5,880 bases of DNA. Source: Acidobacteriaceae bacterium. GTDB taxonomy: Bacteria; Acidobacteriota; Terriglobia; Terriglobales; Acidobacteriaceae. The stretch is taken from positions 1-5,880 of the forward strand of contig PMGP01000417.1 of assembly GCA_003156235.1 (NCBI GenBank). Reading direction: 5' to 3'. Positions 1-5,047 of the stretch are shown piece after piece. Every line of letters begins with the position of its first letter. Position 1 is the first letter of the stretch. The position numbers and the translations under genes were made by a program. A model generated the notes under the pieces. It did no database searches, was not told the origin of the DNA, and was given only the letters and a program-made list of their open reading frames with translations.

Positions 1-812
1 GCGTCCTGCGCAAAAATGAATTCGTCAACGTCCAGAAAAATCTGCGCGAGAAGCTGGGCTTGAAGATCGTCGCCGTGGACGCGAGCGAGCGTTTTCTCAA
101 GCAACTTGCCGGCGTGATCGATCCGGAGACGAAAAGAAAAAGAATTGGCGCGGAGTTCATCGCTGTCTTCGACGACGAGGCCGCGCGCATCGCCAAAGAG
201 ACCGGAGGACCCGAAGCCAAATTGGAGTGGCTCGTTCAGGGCACGCTTTACCCCGACGTAATCGAGTCCAGCAGCGTGAAAGGCCCCAGCCAGACCATCA
301 AGAGCCACCACAATGTAGGCGGATTGCCGCTGGGAATGAAGCTCAAGCTGATCGAGCCGTTGCGCGATCTTTTCAAAGATGAAGTCCGGCGCATCGGCCG
401 CGACCTCGAAATGCCAGACGACATTCTCGGTCGCCAGCCCTTTCCCGGACCTGGTCTCGCCGTGCGCATTCTGGGCGAAGTGACGCCGGAACGCGTGGCG
501 CTCTTGCAGGAGGCCGATGAAATCGTCGTCGCGGAGATCAAAGCCGCCGGGCTTTACAACTCTATCTGGCAAAGCTTTGCCGTGCTGCTGCCGGTGATGA
601 GCGTGGGCGTGATGGGCGACCAGCGGACTTACGCTTACACGGCGGCGGTGCGCGCCGTTCATTCAGAGGACGGCATGACCGCCGACTGGACTCCCCTGCC
701 CTACGAGGTGCTCAAGCGCATCAGCAGCCGCATCGTGAACGAGGTGCGTGGCATTAATCGCGTGGTCTACGACATCACCAGCAAGCCCCCCGGCACCATC
801 GAGTGGGAGTGA
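1..812 (+). CDS. guaA: GMP synthase (glutamine-hydrolysing), C-terminal part; 5' end outside window
   Basis: This is the last 269 residues of GuaA, the cytoplasmic enzyme that aminates XMP to GMP using glutamine and ATP, the final step of guanine nucleotide synthesis. The frame is open from base 3 with no start, so the glutamine amidotransferase domain and the SGGVDS P-loop of the ATP pyrophosphatase domain lie to the left of the window. Seen here are the rest of the ATP-pyrophosphatase domain (LVQGTLYPDVIES at residues 78-89 of the fragment, the SSVKGPSQTIKSHHNVGGLP region at 90-109) and the C-terminal dimerisation/XMP-binding domain (PFPGPGLAVRILGEVT at 146-161, GDQRTYAYTAAVRAV at 205-219). 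The protein ends in the family's usual ITSKPPGTIEWE. Full-length GuaA is about 510-525 residues, so roughly half is visible. No frameshift or missing conserved block is seen; the gene looks intact. Confidence 0.98.
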   Translation, partial: VLRKNEFVNVQKNLREKLGLKIVAVDASERFLKQLAGVIDPETKRKRIGAEFIAVFDDEAARIAKETGGPEAKLEWLVQGTLYPDVIESSSVKGPSQTIKSHHNVGGLPLGMKLKLIEPLRDLFKDEVRRIGRDLEMPDDILGRQPFPGPGLAVRILGEVTPERVALLQEADEIVVAEIKAAGLYNSIWQSFAVLLPVMSVGVMGDQRTYAYTAAVRAVHSEDGMTADWTPLPYEVLKRISSRIVNEVRGINRVVYDITSKPPGTIEWE

Positions 813-825
813 TTTGCCATTATGG

Positions 826-847
826 GTGGGCGCGCCTTCGGCGCCAC
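826..847 (+). terminator. Possible guaA terminator hairpin (weak)
   Basis: A GC-rich inverted repeat starts 14 nt after the guaA stop. The left arm is around 826-833 and the right arm around 841-847. An alternative fold gives a perfect GCGCC/GGCGC stem (832-836/840-844) closing on TTC. A T-rich stretch (TTGTATTTT, 853-861) follows, but after a gap of several bases, so it is not a textbook intrinsic terminator. It would separate guaA from the toxin-antitoxin operon. Confidence 0.35.
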
Positions 848-860
848 TCGCGTTGTATTT

Positions 861-909
861 TGCCATATTATCAAATTTATGCCACACTATAAAGAAGGTG
901 GCAGATAAT
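861..909 (+). promoter_or_regulatory. Candidate vapBC operator/promoter region with direct and inverted repeats
   Basis: The 95-bp gap before vapB is more AT-rich than its flanks. It contains TGCCATATTATC (861-872) and a 9/12 match TGCCACACTATA (880-891), offset by 19 bp. It also has an inverted pair TGCCAC/GTGGCA (880-885/898-903) and an outer pair ATTATC/GATAAT (867-872/904-909) reaching the start codon. VapB-type antitoxins with an AbrB fold bind repeats near their own promoter, so autoregulation is expected from the family. TTGCCA at 860-865 could be a -35 box and CACTAT at 885-890 a -10 box, but the 19-bp spacing is long. The inner repeat overlaps the ribosome binding site AAGGTGG (895-901). 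The operator role is inferred. Confidence 0.4.
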
Positions 910-1153
910 GACCGAAACGGTAGTTCTTGGCGAAAGTGGCAGAATCGTTCTTCCCGCAGCAATCCGAAAAGAAATGGGTCTGAAAGCCGGAGACCGCCTG
1001 ACTGTCTCTAGCGACCGGGGCGCAATCCGTATTCTGAGCCGGAAGATGGCTCTGGAGAGCATTCGGGCTGGAATCATCAAGCAGCGTGGAAGCCTCGACG
1101 GAATTCTGGACGAGTTTCTTGCGGAGAAGCACGAGGAAGCCGCCCGTGAATAG
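908..1153 (+). CDS. vapB: VapB-type antitoxin, AbrB/MazE (SpoVT-AbrB) fold
   Basis: An 81-residue DNA-binding antitoxin expected to neutralise the PIN-domain toxin encoded immediately downstream and to repress the operon. Residues about 5-48 form a swapped-hairpin AbrB domain: the signature GRIVLPAAIRKEMGLKAGDR lies at 11-30, followed by the second strand pair (LTVSSDRGAIRIL, 31-43). The remaining part (about 50-75, rich in Glu, Leu and Ile) is probably the helix that wraps the toxin. The start is ATG, with AAGGTGG six bases upstream. The last eight bases overlap the toxin's GTG start, so the two proteins are probably translationally coupled. The gene follows guaA by 95 bp with its own likely promoter region, so it is probably an accessory module rather than part of a guaA operon. 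Family assignment is firm; the symbol vapB rests on the PIN partner. Confidence 0.92.
   Translation: MTETVVLGESGRIVLPAAIRKEMGLKAGDRLTVSSDRGAIRILSRKMALESIRAGIIKQRGSLDGILDEFLAEKHEEAARE
1133..1148 (+). promoter_or_regulatory. Ribosome binding site that fixes the vapC GTG start
   Basis: GAGGAAG (1133-1139), inside the end of vapB, sits six bases before GTG at 1146. The same frame stays open upstream to an ATG at 1086, but that would add 20 residues unrelated to the PIN fold and overlap vapB by 68 bp. The SD, the 8-bp overlap and the typical VapC N-terminus (hydrophobic strand then Asp) all favour GTG 1146. Confidence 0.75.
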
Positions 1154-1550
1154 AATTGTGTTGGATTCCGCCGCAGTGCTGGCGATGGTGCAAGGGGAAC
1201 CGGGCGGAGAGCGGGTTGAAGCGATTCTTGACGCCATGGAACTTGGAGCCGATGTGGAAGTCGCCATCAGCTCGGTGAACTGGTGTGAAGTTCTGACGCG
1301 GACACAGCGCGACCACAGGGGAATGACAGCGGAGGAGCTGACAGCGGCGCTTGCCGGTATCGAACTGGTTCCATTTGACAAGGAAGCTGCCGAAATTGCA
1401 GCCAGTTATGCTCTTTTCAGTCAAGCACTCTCGCTGGGTGATCGGGCATGCCTAGCACTCGCCAAGATCAATCATGCAACTGCATGGACGGCAGATCGGA
1501 TTTGGGTCCAATTTAAGCTGGATGTGCCGGTCGAGTTGATTCGCGGCTGA
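1146..1550 (+). CDS. vapC: VapC-type toxin, PIN-domain ribonuclease
   Basis: A 134-residue PIN-domain protein of usual VapC length. VapC toxins are Mg2+-dependent endoribonucleases that cut tRNA or rRNA in the cytoplasm when the antitoxin is lost; the target of this one cannot be told from sequence. The acidic active-site residues are present: Asp7 in IVLDSAAVLA, Glu48 in SVNWCEVL, Asp99 in SLGDRACLALA and Asp117 in AWTADRIW. These match the four conserved positions of the family, so the toxin looks catalytically intact. Translation starts at GTG 1146, eight bases inside the upstream antitoxin gene, the standard coupled arrangement that keeps antitoxin at or above toxin level. The gene ends 67 bp before the convergent POTRA gene. 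There is no sign of truncation or frameshift. Confidence 0.94.
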   Translation: MNRIVLDSAAVLAMVQGEPGGERVEAILDAMELGADVEVAISSVNWCEVLTRTQRDHRGMTAEELTAALAGIELVPFDKEAAEIAASYALFSQALSLGDRACLALAKINHATAWTADRIWVQFKLDVPVELIRG

Positions 1551-1597
1551 CGGCGCAGTGATGCAAGCGGTCTGAATCCGGCAAACATTTCGTTTAC

Positions 1598-1629
1598 GTG
1601 AGGGCGGGTTGAGGGCTCACTGCTTTTTT
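1598..1629 (+). terminator. Possible intrinsic terminator of vapBC
   Basis: GTGAG (1598-1602) pairs with CTCAC (1616-1620) around a 13-base purine-rich loop. Three bases later there is a run of six T (1624-1629). The short stem makes it a modest candidate. It overlaps the last codons of the convergent minus-strand gene, whose C-terminal Lys-Lys is encoded by the complement of the T-run. Confidence 0.45.
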
Positions 1630-2909
1630 CCCAGTCGCAGCGTCACATCGACAGTGTGGGTTTCGAGATCTTTAGCCAGTGTGTATTTGCAGTTAGCGGA
1701 GGCAAAGGTTCGTCCCAGCGGGGTATTTCCCTGTGAGGAATAGTAGGTTTGAATCGCGCTTTCGCTGAAGACCGCGCCGGTGGGCATCTTCCACGCGGCC
1801 CACATCGCAGCGCGAAGATCGTCGGCGCTGTTTTGAATGGTCAGCTTGCCCATGGTGTAAACCGGCCCCGGTTGAACCTCAAAAGTGTAATTTACGATGC
1901 CGGATGCTTCATCGTACTGAGGATGCGGCGTGACAACGCAATCCATGTAGCCTTTGGACTTGTACTGTCCCGTGATGGAGAGCAAGGCGGTTCGAAGTGT
2001 GACTCCTCCCTTGACGGACTGCTTCTCAACCGAATTCGACCCGACTGCGGCGATTTTGTTGATCTCCGCCAGCGTCAGCAACTCGCCGGACGGCAGATGG
2101 ATGGAACCTAGTTTGTAGAGACGCCCCTCCTCGACGGTTACGTTAAAAGGAATCTCAACGGCTTCGCTGCCGGCAATCGGATTACCCGACCGCTCGGCAT
2201 GGACTTTGACGGTAACATAGCCTTCATCGGTATAGAGCAAAGCGATTTTGCGTTCGATGTTGTCCGCGGCATTCTCCGTGCTGTAATCGGTCTTCATGGC
2301 GCGATCCGCAACATGTTTGACTTTGGCCTGCATCTCCGGCGAGACGCCTTCCAGATGAATCTCGCCCACACGCACCGGCGGCGCGGTGATGGCGTAGCTC
2401 ATGGCTGTGACCTGCATCAGCTTTTGGTCGGTGAAAGGCACAGCCGCGACGGTGGCTTTGATGCCCTTGGCGGCAAGCATATCTTCCAGAGCCTGGCGCA
2501 CCTGTTCCGTCAGCCCGCCCTCGGCCGGCACTTTGCCGTGATAAAGCGGAAAACGCTGGTGCAAAGCGGCGTCCAGTTCCTTGCCCGGCGCGAGCGGCAG
2601 GTTCTCCAGGCGCACGGGATAAAGATTGGTGGTGGGAACCAGAGTATAGACCAGGTCCACCCCGTCGAACTTGAAGCCGACGTTCTCAAATAGGCCGGTG
2701 TCCATCAGCTTTTGAGAGTGGCCCTTCATCTCGGCAAAATCCAGGACCGTGCCCATGTTCAGCCCGGCGGCGGCCAGCAACTCCTGGTCAGAGTACTCCG
2801 GGGCGCCCTTGAACTGGATGGTCTTGGGCTGAAACTTCTGCGCGGTGGCAGGCTGTGTGGATGCGAAAAGAACAAGGGCGGTCAGGAGCAGGAAGAACGT
2901 GCGCTTCAT
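1617..2909 (-). CDS. Exported POTRA-repeat protein (BamA/Omp85-like periplasmic part) without a beta-barrel
   Basis: A 430-residue protein starting MKRTFFLLLTALVLF with a clear signal peptide and a likely type I cleavage site after ATA (21-23), so it should be periplasmic. The mature part looks like about five successive POTRA-like units: roughly 27-93, 95-178, 179-265, 266-348 and 349-427. Typical features are TGLFENVGFKF (71-81) at the end of helix 2/strand 2, LLYTDEGYVTVKV (224-236) and QYKSKGYMDCVV (315-326), each followed by a strand ending in an acidic or polar residue. Full BamA/TamA proteins continue with a C-terminal barrel of 300 or more residues; this one stops at VDVTLRLGKKQ with no barrel and no terminal aromatic. 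It may act as a soluble scaffold or partner in outer-membrane protein handling, which is inferred. The frame stays open upstream, but the signal peptide fixes this ATG. No strong Shine-Dalgarno sequence is visible before it. It is transcribed divergently from manA. Confidence 0.85.
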   Translation of the reverse strand: MKRTFFLLLTALVLFASTQPATAQKFQPKTIQFKGAPEYSDQELLAAAGLNMGTVLDFAEMKGHSQKLMDTGLFENVGFKFDGVDLVYTLVPTTNLYPVRLENLPLAPGKELDAALHQRFPLYHGKVPAEGGLTEQVRQALEDMLAAKGIKATVAAVPFTDQKLMQVTAMSYAITAPPVRVGEIHLEGVSPEMQAKVKHVADRAMKTDYSTENAADNIERKIALLYTDEGYVTVKVHAERSGNPIAGSEAVEIPFNVTVEEGRLYKLGSIHLPSGELLTLAEINKIAAVGSNSVEKQSVKGGVTLRTALLSITGQYKSKGYMDCVVTPHPQYDEASGIVNYTFEVQPGPVYTMGKLTIQNSADDLRAAMWAAWKMPTGAVFSESAIQTYYSSQGNTPLGRTFASANCKYTLAKDLETHTVDVTLRLGKKQ

Positions 2910-2999
2910 GGTAGGGCAAGAGTAGCAAAGCGACGGCAGGCATGGGAAGAAACCTCGCCGCAGTTGGGCAGGTTGGCACTCTGCTAAAGTGAGATTGCA

Positions 3000-3014
3000 G
3001 CCGGGTGGCCCGGC
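3000..3014. repeat. Perfect short hairpin in the manA/POTRA divergent intergenic region
   Basis: GCCGGG-TGG-CCCGGC forms a six-bp perfect stem with a three-base loop, 36 bases before the manA start and 91 bases before the POTRA gene start. There is no T-run on either side, so it is not an intrinsic terminator. Its role is unknown; it could lie in the manA leader RNA or be an operator. Confidence 0.5.
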
Positions 3015-3037
3015 AAAGCTTGTTTCCCCTGAAAATG

Positions 3038-3061
3038 AAGGAAAATTCCATGGAAATTTTC
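3038..3061 (+). promoter_or_regulatory. manA ribosome binding site and start-codon hairpin
   Basis: AAGGAA (3038-3043) lies six bases before ATG 3050 and is the best SD in the area, which selects this start over ATG 3035 or GTG 3005. The same bases form an inverted repeat: GAAAATT (3041-3047) pairs perfectly with AATTTTC (3055-3061), leaving CCATGGA with the start codon in the loop. Half of the SD is in the stem. TTTCC (3023-3027) could compete for GGAAA (3040-3044). A regulatory effect on translation is inferred only. Confidence 0.55.
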
Positions 3062-4060
3062 TCGCATTCCGCTTCTTCCGCCTGGGCTCCTTTTCGCCTT
3101 GCGCCCTGGTTCTCCGAGCGTCCCTGGGGCTTTTCGGACCTCCGTCCATGGTATGACCTGCCAGCCGATGGGAAATTGATCGGCGAGGCCTGGCTGACCG
3201 GAGATCAGTGCATTGCGGCGACAGGCATGCACGCCGGCAAGACTCTGGGCGCGCTCTTTGCCGAGGCTCCGGAATTCCTGCTGGGCAAGGCTGCTCCACC
3301 AAGTAGCGAGGCCGAACGCAGTGCTTCGCCGCTGCTCATCAAGGTCATCTTTGCCAAAGAGAAACTCAGCGTGCAGGTGCATCCGGATGACGCCATGGCG
3401 CAGAAGTATGGCGATCCGCGCGGCAAGACGGAGTGCTGGTACGTGCTGCAGGCCGAGCCGGGCTCTCAAGTGGCCTGCGGGCTCAAGCCGGGCGTCACGC
3501 TGGACGAGGTCAAGACAGGGATTGAGACGGGCACGCTGGAACATAGCCTGAACATGCTCGATGTGGCTCGCGGAGAGTTGATTTTTGTGGATGCGGGAAC
3601 GGTTCACGCCATCTGGCCAGGGTCGATTCTGCTGGAAACTCAGCAGAACTGCGACCTGACTTACCGGATGTATGACTACGGGCGGGGGCGCGAGTTGCTC
3701 ATTCAGAAGTCTCTGGAAGCAACCAAGCTAGTGACCCATGCCGGAAAGATTTCGCCCAGAGAGCTGCCGGGCCGGACCCTTCTGATAGAGGGCGATTACT
3801 TTCGCGTGGAGCGCATTGCGGTAGACGGCAGCAGGACAAGCGCCAGCCTGACCGGTGAAGACGAGCCTGGCCCCGGCCTCCAGTACCTGTTTGTTGCTGG
3901 AGGGAAAGCGAGGATTGCCGGAGCGCGCTTTGAGCCTCTGGAGCTGCCCATGGGAGCCATGGCTGCTGTCCCCGCGGCTTCTCCGGAGTTCGGAGTGGAA
4001 GATTTAGGCGGATTGAATTTGATTCGCATAACGCCCCGCTGGCCCCATGCAAGTCGATGA
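3050..4060 (+). CDS. manA: Mannose-6-phosphate isomerase, class I (short cupin form)
   Basis: A 336-residue cytoplasmic zinc enzyme that interconverts fructose-6-phosphate and mannose-6-phosphate, feeding GDP-mannose and surface polysaccharide synthesis or mannose use. The N-terminal block RPWG (24-27) and GEAW (45-48) is typical. The zinc ligands of class I enzymes are visible: Gln109 and His111 in SVQVHPDD, Glu128 in GKTECWYVL, and His186 in VDAGTVHAIWPG. TYRMYDYGRGRELLIQKSLE (204-223) contains the conserved active-site Arg206. The length fits the short Bacillus-type ManA rather than the longer enterobacterial form, and there is no fused GDP-mannose pyrophosphorylase domain. The start at 3050 is chosen for its SD; an upstream GTG (3005) or ATG (3035) would only add residues without family similarity. 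It is divergent from the POTRA gene and appears monocistronic. Confidence 0.96.
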   Translation: MEIFSHSASSAWAPFRLAPWFSERPWGFSDLRPWYDLPADGKLIGEAWLTGDQCIAATGMHAGKTLGALFAEAPEFLLGKAAPPSSEAERSASPLLIKVIFAKEKLSVQVHPDDAMAQKYGDPRGKTECWYVLQAEPGSQVACGLKPGVTLDEVKTGIETGTLEHSLNMLDVARGELIFVDAGTVHAIWPGSILLETQQNCDLTYRMYDYGRGRELLIQKSLEATKLVTHAGKISPRELPGRTLLIEGDYFRVERIAVDGSRTSASLTGEDEPGPGLQYLFVAGGKARIAGARFEPLELPMGAMAAVPAASPEFGVEDLGGLNLIRITPRWPHASR

Positions 4061-4216
4061 CTAGCGGAGCGTCAACCCGTCGACGGAAGCACTCCGTTTG
4101 ATGATGGATTGACGGAGCGCAGAGGCAATGCGTTTGACGCAACGCTCAACGGCCAACAAGCAGGCGACGGCAAATGGCATGGGAGGCGGCGGCTGGGGCG
4201 GGCAGTTTGGCCTTTG
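4061..4216. other. Structured non-coding gap after manA with three TTGACG-N3-CGC elements
   Basis: No convincing gene is seen between manA and the end of the small minus-strand gene. The stretch holds three copies of TTGACGNNNCGC: one inverted (4064-4075) and two direct (4109-4120, 4134-4145). It also has a 10-bp palindrome CCGTCGACGG (4077-4086), and CGGAG (4065-4069) can pair with CTCCG (4092-4096), which can instead pair with CGGAG at 4113-4117. A small hairpin TGCGT-TTG-ACGCA lies at 4129-4141. The first hairpin is followed by only three T, so a terminator role for manA is possible but weak. Confidence 0.45.
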
Positions 4217-4414
4217 CTATGCGAAACGGCGGGTGGGTTGCTGCCCCATCCCTACCCTCTGCTCCTGGGCGGCCTCTTCCCAACGCGCGGCCAGCCCGGC
4301 CTGATACTCAGCTTCCTCGATGCATCCCCGATCGCGCGCAGCTTGTGCAAGCGCATAATGACGGGCGGCTTCCTCTTTGTGATAGGCGGTGATGTCGCCT
4401 AAATTAGCAGGCAT
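4217..4414 (-). CDS. Small uncharacterised, probably two-helix protein (65 aa)
   Basis: I do not recognise a named family with certainty. The product is soluble, charged and alanine-rich, and is predicted to form two amphipathic helices: about 8-29 (ITAYHKEEAARHYALAQAAR with DR) and 31-52 (IEEAEYQAGLAARWEEAAQE), joined at Gly30-Cys31. This helix-turn-helix spacing recalls a single TPR-like hairpin. The tail (about 53-65) is basic and probably disordered. There is no signal peptide or membrane segment. Support for it being real: an ATG with CGGAA placed 6 bases upstream on its own strand, coherent helical periodicity, and a candidate promoter further upstream (GATAAG at 4505-4500, TTGAGT at 4527-4522, spacing 16). 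An overlapping plus-strand frame (4109-4402) reads like a shadow. Its neighbours give no functional hint. Confidence 0.55.
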   Translation of the reverse strand: MPANLGDITAYHKEEAARHYALAQAARDRGCIEEAEYQAGLAARWEEAAQEQRVGMGQQPTRRFA

Positions 4415-4499
4415 ATGTCTTTCCGTTCTCCCGGTTTGCCGGGCAAAGCGTCCGAGGGCAAATGCAGCTTGAGCCTATCGAGCGCTTGCTTTCAAAGGG

Positions 4500-4527
4500 C
4501 TTATCGGCAGAATTGGGGAAAACTCAA
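4500..4527 (-). promoter_or_regulatory. Candidate sigma70-type promoter for the 65-aa gene
   Basis: On the minus strand TTGAGT (complement of 4522-4527) and GATAAG (complement of 4500-4505) are spaced by 16 bp, each matching four of six consensus bases. The -10 lies 85 bases before the ATG. Such matches occur by chance, so this is only a candidate. Confidence 0.3.
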
Positions 4528-4548
4528 GTACACGCGATACATCGGTCG

Positions 4549-4562
4549 GGAACAAGTGTTCC
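4549..4562. promoter_or_regulatory. Perfect palindrome resembling a Bacillus-type LexA (SOS) box
   Basis: GGAACAAGTGTTCC is a six-bp perfect inverted repeat with a 2-base centre. It matches the Gram-positive LexA/DinR consensus CGAACRNRYGTTYC at every position except the first. It sits about 20 bp upstream of the candidate promoter of the 65-aa gene. Whether this organism's LexA uses such a box is unknown, so it may be a site for another dimeric regulator. Confidence 0.35.
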
Positions 4563-4730
4563 GGGCGTCATGATCCGGGGGAATGGAATGAGTTTTACAG
4601 GAAATAGGGGGGATTCCCTGCTGAAGCGCCGGCGTTGACGTTCCGTTTCGTCCTTTATTGGCGCTCCGGACCAGTTTAATCTCATTACCAGCCCAGCATG
4701 CAATAAAAATTATGCGTTGGTGGAGAATAA

Positions 4731-5012
4731 TTATCTGCAAGGACTGGCCGTGCGGGCGGCAGTATGCTTTTGCGCTTGCCAGCGCAGGCCGAGCCAGGCC
4801 AGGTAGCCCAGTTGGATGGCCCATGTGACGGCGTAGGCGGCGACGGTGTACTGGTGGTCGATAAGGGCTATGAGAGCATTGTGATCGCCGACGGACATAC
4901 TGTTCATCCAGTCGAAGGGCGGTTCAGGAGGGGCGAAGAGAACCAGGAAGCAGGCCCAGCCGAGGAGGGCGATGGGGAGGGCGACGATCAGGCTGACAGC
5001 GAGTTTTCTCAT
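4731..5012 (-). CDS. CcmD-like small inner-membrane protein with an extra N-terminal helix
   Basis: A 93-residue protein with two predicted membrane segments, about 3-27 (hydrophobic, SLIVALPIALLGWACFLVLF) and about 55-77 (TVAAYAVTWAIQLGYLAWLG). The second segment has the CcmD pattern: an aromatic/Ala-Tyr helix start, then a long hydrophobic run and a basic Arg/Lys/His-rich cytoplasmic end (LRWQAQKHTAAR, 76-87). CcmD stabilises holo-CcmE release from CcmABC during haem delivery for cytochrome c assembly. Position supports this: it starts 35 bases after ccmC on the same strand, with GAGGT five bases before its ATG. Usual CcmD proteins are about 45-70 residues with one membrane helix, so the N-terminal helix is extra. 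The first helix could be an uncleaved signal anchor. The assignment rests on position and short similarity; an unrelated small membrane protein remains possible. Confidence 0.58.
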   Translation of the reverse strand: MRKLAVSLIVALPIALLGWACFLVLFAPPEPPFDWMNSMSVGDHNALIALIDHQYTVAAYAVTWAIQLGYLAWLGLRWQAQKHTAARTASPCR

Positions 5013-5047
5013 TGTTGACCTCGTTTCGTAACAGATTAAGGCCGGAT

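Larger units (their letters stand above)
4415..4730. other. 316-bp intergenic region without a convincing gene
   Basis: This gap lies between the end of the ccm genes and the start of the small minus-strand gene. A minus-strand frame runs through it but overlaps the ccmD-like gene in another frame and has no protein-like character. Visible structure: a TTTGC-CGG-GCAAA hairpin (4435-4447); a candidate promoter for the small gene (4500-4527, minus strand); the palindrome at 4549-4562; a nested inverted repeat AGCGCC/GGCGCT (4625-4630/4660-4665) enclosing GACG/CGTC (4637-4640/4649-4652); and an AT-rich patch (4702-4713) just past the ccmD-like stop. No tRNA or rRNA is recognisable. Confidence 0.6.

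Noticed and set aside
2964..2990. A manA promoter from TTGGGC (2964-2969) and TAAAGT (2985-2990)
   Set aside because: The 15-bp spacing and poor -35 match make it no better than chance.
3005..3049. Upstream starts for manA (GTG 3005, ATG 3035)
   Set aside because: Neither has an SD as good as the one before ATG 3050, the added residues do not resemble ManA, and the GTG lies inside the GC hairpin.
1617..3302. Extended 561-codon version of the POTRA protein
   Set aside because: The extra 131 residues overlap manA on the other strand and have low-complexity composition; the signal peptide starting at 2909 marks the true N-terminus.
4109..4402. 97-codon plus-strand frame opposite the 65-aa gene
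   Set aside because: Composition is rich in Gly, Arg and Pro with no helical or domain pattern, whereas the minus-strand product has clear amphipathic helices and an SD.
4696..4716. AT-rich imperfect hairpin after the ccmD-like stop as an intrinsic terminator
   Set aside because: The stem is interrupted and almost entirely A-T, and the T-run lies within the loop and arm rather than after a stable stem.
4501..4824. 107-codon minus-strand frame covering most of the 4415-4730 gap
   Set aside because: It overlaps the ccmD-like gene in another frame, lacks domain-like patterns and has no good SD; I treat the gap as non-coding.
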